This document shows positions 25,692 through 33,792 of a stretch of 40,164 bases of DNA, piece after piece. The DNA lies in the NCBI RefSeq assembly GCF_002435945.1, contig NZ_DIXC01000018.1, positions 1 to 40,164 of the forward strand, read 5' to 3'. Origin of the DNA: Mesotoga sp. UBA6090 (GTDB lineage Bacteria > Thermotogota > Thermotogae > Petrotogales > Kosmotogaceae). How positions within the stretch are numbered: position 1 is the stretch's first letter; each line of letters opens with the position of its first letter. The notes below the pieces were generated by a model. That model did no database searches. It was not told the DNA's origin and worked only from the letters and a program-made list of their open reading frames with translations. A program made the position numbers and the translations under genes.

Positions 25692-26990
25692 CTAAACTCC
25701 GGTCAATCTTTCCGCATGTATCATCGCACATTTCTCAATAGCAGTAAGCTTCACCTCTTGCTCTTCGAAAGTCTCTGCAATTGTATGATAGTGATCGTAT
25801 GCCTTCTTCCAAAAGATCGACGCTTTAACGGGATCACTCTCGTTTCGCGCGATCTTCTCCAGAGTCATTCCCTTCACAAGCCAAAGAGATATGTCGTCGC
25901 CCTTCAACTTCAACCCTTCTTCAAAGACCTCAAGCGCTCTGTAGTGCTCTTCGAGACGGTCCCTGAGCAAAGTTCCCAATTTCCTGATATAAATGAGCTT
26001 CTCTTCAGGTGACTGAACGGCTTCGATAAGTCTTTCATAATCTCTTGTGAGGATTTGAAGATCCGCCTTGCTCGCATCCTTTGATTTGGCCTTTAATTCA
26101 GACGAAGTACAATTCTTCTTCAACGTCTCAATATCATTTGCCTCGTCAGAAGAATCTGCATACTTCTCATATCTCTTGTCGGAAACCAACCGGGCGATAT
26201 CCCTCATTTTTTTAAGTAGAAGTCTCCTTGCTTCAACTTCTCGAATCTTCGGCAAGATGGAGTCCAGTTTGTCCAGCAATAGCTCCTCTTTCCCCACAAA
26301 AAGAACGATGTATCTGTCAATTCTCCCAACCAGATCGCTGACAACTTCGGCTGAATCTCTCTCCGCTGAAGAAAGAATTATATACTTGACTGCAAAATCC
26401 AGGTACATCATTTCGTCACCGATCGTCGAGCGGGTAAAGTGAATAGCTCTTTGAAGAAGATCCAGTTGATCCTCTCTTGAGATCTCACCTGCCTCAGTAA
26501 TTACCGTTACATAGATCTCTTTCATTTTAGAGAGCCCTTCTGCACTTTCACCTGTAAGGGTTTCCTCAATCTTCTCGAGGGCCGCTTGAGCGAAAATCAA
26601 TCTATGAGAAACTCTGTAGCACTCTAGAGCCAAATCTATAGCCGGTTTAGAATCCTCGCTTGAATACCTGATAACCATTCTTTCCCAGCGGGAATCGTCG
26701 AATTTTCCAGCAAATCGGGCAATTTCCTTTGAAAAAGCATGCCTAATGGAGTCATCTGCCTTTCCACAAATGTCGATTAGTTCTTCAAACGTCTCGTTAC
26801 TCATGGAAATTTCGAGTCTCTCTATTATTGCCCTTATGGCACCATCGAAATCTCCTTTTTTTTCTTTTAGGCGGCCCAATTCTATCAGAAGTCTTTCCTT
26901 TTCTTTGTCATTCTGAGATTTCGAAATTCTTCCTTCTGCCTTTGTTATCTTCTTTTCCCTTCTTCTTTCACTCATTTTTTTCAATAACAT
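25692..26990 (-). CDS. Helical-repeat protein, TPR-like, unknown function
   Basis: A 432-residue cytoplasmic-looking protein made almost entirely of charged amphipathic helices. The N-terminus (about 1-45) is very basic and coiled-coil-like (KMSERRREKKITKAEGRI). Repeat-like units follow, such as LGRLKEKKGDFDGAIRAIIE near the start, and ALEVFEEGLKLKGDDISLWL and KKAYDHYHTIAETFEEQEVK near the end. These fit tetratricopeptide-type scaffolds. GGAGG sits 5 bases before the ATG at 26990; a second ATG at 26993 would be too close to it. I do not recognise the family. A scaffold role in a protein complex is a guess from structure only. Confidence 0.7.
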   Translation of the reverse strand: MLLKKMSERRREKKITKAEGRISKSQNDKEKERLLIELGRLKEKKGDFDGAIRAIIERLEISMSNETFEELIDICGKADDSIRHAFSKEIARFAGKFDDSRWERMVIRYSSEDSKPAIDLALECYRVSHRLIFAQAALEKIEETLTGESAEGLSKMKEIYVTVITEAGEISREDQLDLLQRAIHFTRSTIGDEMMYLDFAVKYIILSSAERDSAEVVSDLVGRIDRYIVLFVGKEELLLDKLDSILPKIREVEARRLLLKKMRDIARLVSDKRYEKYADSSDEANDIETLKKNCTSSELKAKSKDASKADLQILTRDYERLIEAVQSPEEKLIYIRKLGTLLRDRLEEHYRALEVFEEGLKLKGDDISLWLVKGMTLEKIARNESDPVKASIFWKKAYDHYHTIAETFEEQEVKLTAIEKCAMIHAERLTGV

Positions 26991-27193
26991 CATTTCCTCC
27001 GGCAACAACTGAATGAAATACCTTCAATAAAAGGATACCAGAAAACCCCATGCAAAAGGTGAGGACTTCTGTTTGAGAAGTGCTCGGAGCGATGACCATC
27101 GTGCGCCAAAGAGATTATATAGCTGCAACCAGTAAACTTATACTAAAAGAACTACTGCGCAGGCAAAAGTCTCACTAGTGACACTACTGCATT

Positions 27194-27778
27194 TCACACT
27201 GATACAGATGAAATATCCATACCTAGAATCAAATCTATCAAAGATCTGCCCCATTCGATCTTGTAACCCCATATTGTTCTCTGTACAAAGTATATTCGTG
27301 CTCCGCTGAACTCGCTGAAAACGCTTTGATCAGACGATTTTGGAATGAATATCACACAGTAACTCTCTGGGTCATCCTGTAGCTCGTACCGTTCAAGATA
27401 TCCACTGTACTCCGGATCATCTTGAGTATATATCGAACCAGACAGCCCATTTTCAAACCAGTTACTAGAAAGGCGCGCATACTGGATGTAATGACGCTGC
27501 ATTACGGACCAATCTCTCCGGAAATCTAGAATTAGGTTTTTCATGTCTCCCTCAAGCTCGACAATCGCCATCTCTCTGAGCAAAGCGATTTCGTGATCGT
27601 TAAGACCCACCCGGGAACCGGCTTCTTGTTGAAGACGAATCTGAGTAGCGTAATCCAGCATCGCCTTCTCATATTGCAGAAAGACTTGATCCGGGCTTCT
27701 GAAGAAATTGAATCCCCAAATGTACGATACCGCCAGAAACGCTGTAAGAACAATAAGAAAAGGAAGCCAGAGCTTCAA
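27194..27778 (-). CDS. Membrane-anchored protein of unknown function
   Basis: A 194-residue protein with one N-terminal hydrophobic segment (LWLPFLIVLTAFLAVSYIWG), likely an uncleaved anchor, and a soluble part outside. No lipobox is seen. The rest is rich in aromatic residues (HYIQYARLSSNWFENG, YCVIFIPKSSD, ARIYFVQRTIWGYKIEWGR) and has no family motif I know. The TTG start follows GGTGGTG with a 7-base gap. It stands alone, divergent from the ABC-F gene. Confidence 0.6.
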   Translation of the reverse strand: MKLWLPFLIVLTAFLAVSYIWGFNFFRSPDQVFLQYEKAMLDYATQIRLQQEAGSRVGLNDHEIALLREMAIVELEGDMKNLILDFRRDWSVMQRHYIQYARLSSNWFENGLSGSIYTQDDPEYSGYLERYELQDDPESYCVIFIPKSSDQSVFSEFSGARIYFVQRTIWGYKIEWGRSLIDLILGMDISSVSV

Positions 27779-27919
27779 TCTAATGCACCACCCGATTATT
27801 TCACATAATCAAAGATATCACATGTCCTCCAAGCGTGATCTCTATTAAACAGACCCTTCCTCAAAATAAACTCAGATGTTGTATCATTGTGACTGACTGA
27901 GAATGAGAAAGGGAACTCT

Positions 27920-29743
27920 ATGCTGATAACTTTGAGTAAGGTAGGACATGATTATGGCCAGGACTTTCTGTTCGACGAAGTCTCAACCTCGATCGACAAG
28001 AAAGATAAGATAATCCTTCTGGGGAAGAACGGCAGCGGAAAATCAACTCTCATGAGAATAATTTCTGGTGACCTTCTGCCGACTGAAGGAGAGATCTTTC
28101 ACTCCACAAGTGTACGGATCGGATATCAGATTCAAAGCAGAATCCCAGATGGACAATTGAGTCTTATGGACTATTATATGCAGGATAAATCCAGCATTCC
28201 TCCAGACACGGAGGAATACTACTCCTACGAAAGAAGAGTTAGAAGCATCCTGGTGGGACTGGAATTCTCTGAACAAGACTGGGATAGGCGTCTCGAAACC
28301 TTTAGTGGGGGAGAACTCACAAGAATTTCTCTTGGAAAACTCTTCCTTGTCGACTACGATCTTCTGTTACTGGATGAACCCACAAATCATCTCGATCTTG
28401 AATCGACAGAGTGGCTTGTGAATTTCTTGAAAAACTATAAAGGCGCTTTGCTGGTAGTAACTCATGACAGATATCTAATCAGAAACATCGGGAACAGATT
28501 CTGGGAGTTGAATGGTGGCTCGCTTTGGGATTTTACCGGAACCTATGACAAGTATCAGTCAGATAGAGAGATTATGGTCAAAAGCGGCTTAAGAACCAGA
28601 GAGAATCTTCTGAAGGAAATCGAAAGACTGGACGCCGTCGCAAAACGCTATAGACTCTGGGGTCAGGAAAAATTCATTAAGCAGGCAATTAACAAAGAGA
28701 AGCAAAGAGACAGGCTCAAAGAGCAGTTAGAATCAGTGGACATTCCAGATGAAGAGATAAGGCCGACCAAGTTCAGACTGCCTCAGCCAGATAGGACAGG
28801 CTATTCGGTCTTGAAGATCGAAGGACTGTCATTCGGCTTTGAAAACAGGAAACTCTTCAGTAGCTCTTCTGCAGAAATCCATAGACGAACCAAGATCGGC
28901 CTCCTGGGTCCTAATGGTAGCGGGAAGACAACCCTGCTGAAAATAATAACAGAGAATCTTGAGGGGTACGTAGGAGAGATTACATGGGGCCACAACGTTC
29001 GTTGGGGTTATCTTTCTCAGCTGACTGAAGATCTTAATTCGTCGAATGATGTGATCACCGAGATTTGGCAAATGATGCGTGGTCAACCCGATTACGAAGT
29101 AAGAAAGTATATAGGAAGGTTCGGTTTCCCAGGTGATGACGTGTTCAAACCGATTTCATCATTGAGCGGGGGAGAAAGAACTAAGCTGGCCCTAGCTAAA
29201 CTAATTCTCTCTCGACCAAACGTTCTGGTCATGGATGAGCCAACAAACAATCTCGATATCTGGTCAATTGAGAGTCTTGAAGAGGTATTGAAGGAATACG
29301 AAGGCTGCATAATCCTAGTTTCACACGACAGAGAGTTTGTGCAAAACGTGTGTGATCACTTTCTCATGATAGACAGACAGAAGTTAAGATTTGTATCCTC
29401 AGTGGAAGAGTATCTTAGGAGGAACCAGAGATGCGTCGACTCGGCGGGCAATGAAGAGGCTAGGCTCAGTTTTCAGGAGAAGCGGAGACTATCCAACAAA
29501 AAGAAAACAATTCTCGAAAAACTTCAACAACTGAGGAACGAGGAGGAGACATTGTCAAAGGATGTAGAAAGAGCCCATTTGAAGATGGAACTTTATGCGA
29601 CTGACTATGAGAAGCTTCAACTACTACAGCGGAACGTCGAGCAGACAGAAGGAAGACTTCTGGAGATAATTGAAGAACGAGAGATTTTGGAGAATGATCT
29701 TCAGGAACTCTCAATAATGCTGGAAGAACAATCACGGTACTAG
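27920..29743 (+). CDS. ABC-F family ATPase (Uup/EttA-like)
   Basis: A soluble protein of 607 residues with two ABC domains and no membrane part, as in ABC-F proteins that act on ribosomes. Domain 1 has GKNGSGKST, SGGELTRISLGK and LLLLDEPTNHLD. Domain 2 has GPNGSGKTT, LSGGERTKLALAK and LVMDEPTNNLD. An inter-domain linker (about 230-290) is rich in charged residues, as expected for the tRNA-interaction motif. The C-terminus (about 515-607) is a coiled coil like that of Uup. It may aid translation or DNA-linked processes, or confer antibiotic resistance; the sequence does not decide. It overlaps the next gene tail to tail by 12 bases. Confidence 0.88.
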   Translation: MLITLSKVGHDYGQDFLFDEVSTSIDKKDKIILLGKNGSGKSTLMRIISGDLLPTEGEIFHSTSVRIGYQIQSRIPDGQLSLMDYYMQDKSSIPPDTEEYYSYERRVRSILVGLEFSEQDWDRRLETFSGGELTRISLGKLFLVDYDLLLLDEPTNHLDLESTEWLVNFLKNYKGALLVVTHDRYLIRNIGNRFWELNGGSLWDFTGTYDKYQSDREIMVKSGLRTRENLLKEIERLDAVAKRYRLWGQEKFIKQAINKEKQRDRLKEQLESVDIPDEEIRPTKFRLPQPDRTGYSVLKIEGLSFGFENRKLFSSSSAEIHRRTKIGLLGPNGSGKTTLLKIITENLEGYVGEITWGHNVRWGYLSQLTEDLNSSNDVITEIWQMMRGQPDYEVRKYIGRFGFPGDDVFKPISSLSGGERTKLALAKLILSRPNVLVMDEPTNNLDIWSIESLEEVLKEYEGCIILVSHDREFVQNVCDHFLMIDRQKLRFVSSVEEYLRRNQRCVDSAGNEEARLSFQEKRRLSNKKKTILEKLQQLRNEEETLSKDVERAHLKMELYATDYEKLQLLQRNVEQTEGRLLEIIEEREILENDLQELSIMLEEQSRY

Positions 29744-30166
29744 AAAAGCCGCCGAAACTACTGAAAGGCTTATAAAGAGATCGGCGAAGACCAGGTATCT
29801 TTCGAAATTCTGCTTATCAACTTCAACAATTGATCTGGGATCACTGGCTCCTCTTCTTATAACTTTGTCCGCACTGAACCAGAGAAACGAAGTGAGCGCT
29901 ACAGAAATGAAGAACATCAGACTCCATATAAAGGAAGCCGAATTTATGAGTATAATTGAGACCGCGGCGCCCACGACAACCAATGTCATCGCTATCGCTG
30001 AAATTCTGATTGTCTCCCAGAAAGTATAGAGGTAACCCTGCACTTGAGCTTCAGTTCTGGGGTCTCGCATCGGCAACATAAATACTGAGACAAGCAACCC
30101 TCCACCCGCCCACAGGACATAAGAAAAGACAAAGATCACCTTGCTTACACCATCGAATAATCCCAT
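29732..30166 (-). CDS. Four-helix membrane protein, unknown function
   Basis: A 144-residue integral membrane protein with about four hydrophobic helices (VIFVFSYVLWAGGGLLVSVF, ISAIAMTLVVVGAAVSII, FIWSLMFFISVALTSFLWF, YLVFADLFISLSVVSAAFL). The topology resembles DUF4149-type proteins. The ATG at 30166 has GGAG 8 bases upstream; a GTG at 30175 would overlap that site. It converges with the ABC-F gene. No function can be assigned. Confidence 0.65.
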   Translation of the reverse strand: MGLFDGVSKVIFVFSYVLWAGGGLLVSVFMLPMRDPRTEAQVQGYLYTFWETIRISAIAMTLVVVGAAVSIILINSASFIWSLMFFISVALTSFLWFSADKVIRRGASDPRSIVEVDKQNFERYLVFADLFISLSVVSAAFLVP

Positions 30167-30689
30167 AGAAATCACTCCAAAAAATCCCGCTAGTCTGATT
30201 TCTTTGCTGAAAACAAAAAATAAGTCTATCCGAAAACGAACTCACTTTTCAAGCATGTTCTACAAGAATCATTATATCAGATATGGTAATAACGCTAGAT
30301 CCAGGGTTCCGACCAGCAAATCGAGAAGAAGGACTGAACAGATCTAAGAAGTGCGAGGATGGAGGTATGAAAATCAAGATACCAGCATAGGTGGGACGTT
30401 ATTTGGAAGCCAGCGCCGCTTCGCGGGGAGAAAAATCCGCTTGTCTAGAAAACGCTGAACGCTGATGAAACCACGTTGACCGTCAGATGTAAACCATTCT
30501 CCAGAAGGAAGGGGTTTTTTGGAAGAAAGATGCTCAACGAATCTCTGTTTGCGGGGTGGCGGTCTTCAAGAAATGAGAACGGCTGCTCGCAAACTCTCAT
30601 TTGACCAACACCGTCAGCATGATTATAACGAAGACACATGGATTCTAAGGAAGCCTGATCATAGTACTTTGAGGTTCTGCAACGCTAAA
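30167..30689. other. Gene-free stretch
   Basis: About 520 bases without a frame I believe. There is a small CCGC-TTC-GCGG hairpin near 30416 and a short tandem GCTGAAC/GCTGAT motif near 30454-30466. No promoter, RNA family or further gene relic was recognised. Confidence 0.5.
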
Positions 30690-31010
30690 TCACTCTTTGC
30701 AATTACCGGTACTAATATTCTGCATCATACAGCTAAACCCGAATTTCTCATATAGTGAGTGCGCATCCTTTGTATTTAGCATTCCCCTGAGTCCTCTCAG
30801 TTTCTCATGAGCCAGAACACATTCTACCAACCATTTTCCTAGACCATTTCCTATGAATTCTTCCAACACAAACACTTCTGCGAGATAGTCAAAGTATCAA
30901 AATCGCTTATCACTCTCGCAAATCCAATCTGTTCAATATTTTGAAGCAGCGAGAACTATCGATCGATATATCAGTCTGCTCCTCGGCTCGATTTTTCCCC
31001 AGTACGAATC
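30690..31010 (-). pseudogene. Relic of a GNAT acetyltransferase
   Basis: The readable C-terminal half is VFVLEEFIGNGLGKWLVECV, with the acetyl-CoA loop G-N-G-L-G-K, followed by DAHSLYEKFGF. Upstream in another frame lie IGFARVISDFDT and SIDSSRCFKI, which are the expected preceding strands of this GNAT subgroup. At least two frameshifts separate the parts and no intact start is found. It lies back to back with the 5' end of the radical-SAM gene, where the same damage may have removed both starts. Confidence 0.7.
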
Positions 31011-31091
31011 ATCAAGAATGTATCATTTGACCAGATCTCTCCGAACCATTTTTTATTGTCTGTTACTGCGTAATCACCTTTCAGGGAGTGA

Positions 31092-31916
31092 TCCACCAGC
31101 TACAAGAGATTCACTTTCAATCCGTATCGTGGTTGTCAACACGCATGTATCTACTGCGATTCTCGCAGTCTGTGTTATGGAATTGATGATTTCGAAGACG
31201 TCGCCTACAAGTCAAATGCTGTCGAGCTCTTAGAAACTGAAACGAAAAGAAAGAGAAAGAAGGGCGCAATTTACACTGGATCAATGAGCGACCCCTTTTT
31301 GCCGGCAGAAGAAGACCGAGAGACTACAAGGAGATCTCTCGAAGTCATTCGTAATTGTGGGTTCGAGGTGCAAATAACCACGAAGAGCGACCTGATAGTG
31401 AGAGATCTGGATTTAGTGAGATACATTTCTATGCTGTACTGCTCAGTGGTCTTCACGCTCACTACAACAGATGAAGTGTTGGCAAACAAGGTTGAAGCAG
31501 CGGCACCTTCACCTTCCAGAAGGATTGCGGCTATCCGAGCTCTTGAGGATGGGGGTATCCATGTGGGAATTGCTATGAGGCCAATCCTACCGTTCATTGA
31601 AAATGGCACGGACAATCTTTCGTCTATACTTACAAATGCAAGAGATGCAGGTGCAAGCTTCGTGTATGCTTCAACCGGAATGACTTTGAGAGATAGACAG
31701 AGAGAGTATTACTACAAGAGACTCGATCAGTATTTTCCAGGCCTGACCGAAATGTATAGAAGAACTTACGGAGAGCTGTATACCTGCAGCTCCCCAAGAA
31801 CCCGTGAGTTAAAGAACTTCATCAAGGCTAAAGCGAACTTGCTTGGCATCAAACTCCTTGCATTTGGCGAACCGATTGTTTGCCCTGATTTCGACTTACC
31901 GAGTACGCTGCTTTAG
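31092..31916 (+). pseudogene. SPL-family radical-SAM protein (COG1533 type) without a start
   Basis: The frame opens after a TGA at 31089-31091 and runs to TAG at 31914-31916. It contains the iron-sulfur motif C-x3-C-x2-C in NPYRGCQHACIYCDSRS, then GSMSDPFLPAEE and ITTKSDLIVRDLDL, all typical of spore photoproduct lyase-like radical-SAM enzymes. The Cys motif lies upstream of the first ATG in frame (31284), so starting there would delete the catalytic cluster. No ATG, GTG or TTG occurs in frame between 31092 and the motif. Family members carry about 20-40 residues before it. The 5' end therefore seems lost, by frameshift or deletion. The rest is intact. Confidence 0.75.
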
Positions 31917-32081
31917 CATACGATCGCTTGCCACTAAGCTCGTCAATCGCTGCAAACTCTATACAGCGAGAATACTTTTTTCTACAACCTGAAAGAGGAC
32001 TTCTTCAGAATAGACTTCTAACAATGGCTGAAGAGATGTATTATGTGGTAAAATATCCTCGAGTTAACCCTTAGACCGCTT

Positions 32082-32109
32082 CGCTGCCCTTACAAGGGCA
32101 GCGTTTTTT
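32082..32109 (+). terminator. Strong intrinsic terminator downstream of the radical-SAM gene
   Basis: CGCTGCCCT (32082-32090) and AGGGCAGCG (32095-32103) pair perfectly around a 4-base loop, followed by TTTTTT (32104-32109). It lies 165 bases after the radical-SAM stop and just before the end of the convergent ATP-grasp gene. Confidence 0.88.
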
Positions 32110-32126
32110 ATTCTATCGATTGCTGA

Positions 32127-33335
32127 TCAAACTACTTGCCTTTTCTCATTGAAATCCTCTTCTTCATCGAGACTCTCAATATCACAGGTTGCTCCAAGAG
32201 AAAAACTCTTCGTCTGACCTCCCTTGAGAGGCCCGAAAATAGCTGTATATAACATAGACACGAGCATGACAAAAAAAGGTGCTGGATCGCGCACATCCCA
32301 GGAATCATCCTTAAGTTTCTTTCTGCTTCTGAAGAAGCCTTTCAGATTACCGAACTTCCCTTTGAATAGCGTGCTGAAAAACCAACCAATCTCCATGGCG
32401 GTCGTGTATGTTCCGTTCCCGATTTCCAAAGGAGAGAGTCGGATCACCTCATTTTTGATCACCAAATCGATGTAGGCGCTTACCATATCTACTCCAGAAG
32501 TGTACGCTACCAGTAATCCGGGACTCATTCTGGGATTGACGTCAACAAGATAATATCTATTGCTATTTCTGTCGTGTAGAAAATCCATTGATATGAACCC
32601 TGAATAGTTAAGATCACTGACTATCTTCTTTACATTGCAGAGCACTTCTTCACACTCTATAGAGATTCTGCAAGTGCCTATTCCACCTGATTCCGGATAC
32701 TCTCTCAAATTGTGATAGATGACGTTTCCTATGAGTTGGCCATTGTAAGCTAAACCCATTGTACATATTTGGTAGGGATTCTTCCACTCCTGGACAAGAT
32801 ACTTGTCACCATCAAGGTTCTTCGAATATCTAATGAATTCATCCTGGGAGTTGACTCTCGAAACGCCTTCAGCAGAACGAAGATTTCTAGGTTTTATTAC
32901 AACCGGGAAGCTACTGTTGGTAGGTTCGAAGTTCTCCAGAAGCGTCGTCCTGGGAACGCTTATCCCGAGAGACCTGGCGTAATTGGTCATGAAAAATTTG
33001 TCGTGTAAGAGCCCAATATGCTCATAAGAAGGAACAATCATCTTAACTCGCCCGTCCAGCATATCTAAATGCTTGCTCAATACAAAGCCCTCTTCAAACG
33101 TTGGACATAACACGTCAATTTCCATTTCCTCTATCTTTTCCATAACGAAACGAACAAAAGCTTTGCCATTCTCACTTACCGAAGGATAGATGAACTTACC
33201 TTTGAGGTACCTTGAATAAAGCCCGCCGCTTAACTTGCTGCTGTCGGCGGCGAATACTTCATGGCCACATTCAGCCAGAAGCCTTATAGTATTAATTGCG
33301 TACCACATTCTCGCACCAGTTACTAGAACCCTCAA
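32127..33335 (-). CDS. ATP-grasp ligase-like protein
   Basis: A 402-residue cytoplasmic ATP-grasp enzyme that would join a carboxylate to an amine or thiol with ATP. A PreATP-grasp domain (MRVLVTGARMWYAINTIRLL, VFAADSS) is followed by the nucleotide-binding domain. Landmarks are FPVVIKPRNLRSAEGVSRV (ATP lysines) and YYLVDVNPRMSPGL (Mg-binding Asn/Asp region). The C-terminal about 90 residues include a hydrophobic stretch (PFFVMLVSMLYTAIFG) that may touch the membrane. The TTG start follows GGGAGGT by 7 bases. No carrier protein or biosynthetic partner is adjacent, so the substrate is unknown. Carbamoyl-phosphate synthase itself is excluded by length. Confidence 0.75.
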   Translation of the reverse strand: MRVLVTGARMWYAINTIRLLAECGHEVFAADSSKLSGGLYSRYLKGKFIYPSVSENGKAFVRFVMEKIEEMEIDVLCPTFEEGFVLSKHLDMLDGRVKMIVPSYEHIGLLHDKFFMTNYARSLGISVPRTTLLENFEPTNSSFPVVIKPRNLRSAEGVSRVNSQDEFIRYSKNLDGDKYLVQEWKNPYQICTMGLAYNGQLIGNVIYHNLREYPESGGIGTCRISIECEEVLCNVKKIVSDLNYSGFISMDFLHDRNSNRYYLVDVNPRMSPGLLVAYTSGVDMVSAYIDLVIKNEVIRLSPLEIGNGTYTTAMEIGWFFSTLFKGKFGNLKGFFRSRKKLKDDSWDVRDPAPFFVMLVSMLYTAIFGPLKGGQTKSFSLGATCDIESLDEEEDFNEKRQVV

Positions 33336-33547
33336 ACTTCATACCTCCCGACAAGCGAATTGAACACAGGATTTTCTCAAAACCATATTAAGCTAAAAAG
33401 GTAACAGCCATATTGTCTATCGGATTTCATTGATTCTGCTTCTCACAGTCCTTGTGCCTTCTAACATAACGTTTCGGAATATGAATATAGATCAATGCCA
33501 TTCAAGTGTGACTCAATTTGCACATCCATTTACATAACAAATACGGT

Positions 33548-33576
33548 TTGATTTCTTTGAGAATAAATTGTATAAT
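33548..33576 (+). promoter_or_regulatory. Orphan sigma70-type promoter
   Basis: TTGATT (33548-33553) and a perfect TATAAT (33571-33576) are separated by exactly 17 bases. Transcription would start near 33583 and run toward a strong terminator at 33692-33722. No coding gene on this strand lies between. Confidence 0.72.
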
Positions 33577-33582
33577 ATGTCT

Positions 33583-33722
33583 GAAAGGTTGACGGTTAAC
33601 TTCAGTCACAATGTATTCATAATGCACTCGATGACATAGTACAGTTAGCCGCAATCCGGACAACTCCTCGTTTCGTAGCAATTCCCCCTTCGATTCCTGA
33701 CGCCAGTCAGGAATCCTTTTTT
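33583..33722 (+). ncRNA. Candidate structured small RNA, about 140 nt
   Basis: The unit has its own promoter (33548-33576) and its own terminator (33692-33722). The body can fold: GGTTAACT (33594-33601) pairs with AGTTAGCC (33643-33650) through 8 pairs including one G-U, closing an arm that contains further short complements (ATGT/ACAT, GTCA/TGAC). Only very short frames occur (MHSMT for example). It lies between the ATP-grasp start and the pckA end, both on the other strand, so it is no leader of either. I cannot match it to 6S, SRP, RNase P, tmRNA or a riboswitch. It could act as a trans-acting regulator; this is inference from signals only. Confidence 0.5.
33692..33722 (+). terminator. Strong plus-strand terminator with no gene upstream
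   Basis: GATTCCTGAC (33692-33701) and GTCAGGAATC (33706-33715) form a perfect 10-base-pair stem with a GCCA loop, followed by CTTTTTT. The minus-strand reading has no T run after the stem, so it works rightward. It ends the candidate small RNA. Confidence 0.88.
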
Positions 33723-33754
33723 CGAAGACCATCTTTTCATCTTCTTAGATAATG

Positions 33755-33776
33755 AAAAGGCCGCCCAAGGGCGACC
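33755..33776 (-). terminator. Terminator after pckA
   Basis: On the minus strand, GGTCGCCC and GGGCGGCC pair, with one T-G pair and a tight loop, followed by TTTTC. It starts about 17 bases after the pckA stop. Confidence 0.72.
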
Positions 33777-33792
33777 TCGCAAGCTACTATGA

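Noticed and set aside
30414..30470. Short GCTGAAC/GCTGAT repeat and nearby hairpin as a CRISPR or repeat array
   Set aside because: Only two imperfect units of 6-7 bases with no spacers; too little for an array.
33502..33732. Minus-strand 76-residue frame over the candidate small RNA
   Set aside because: No ribosome binding site, and it reads through a terminator stem; composition does not look coding.
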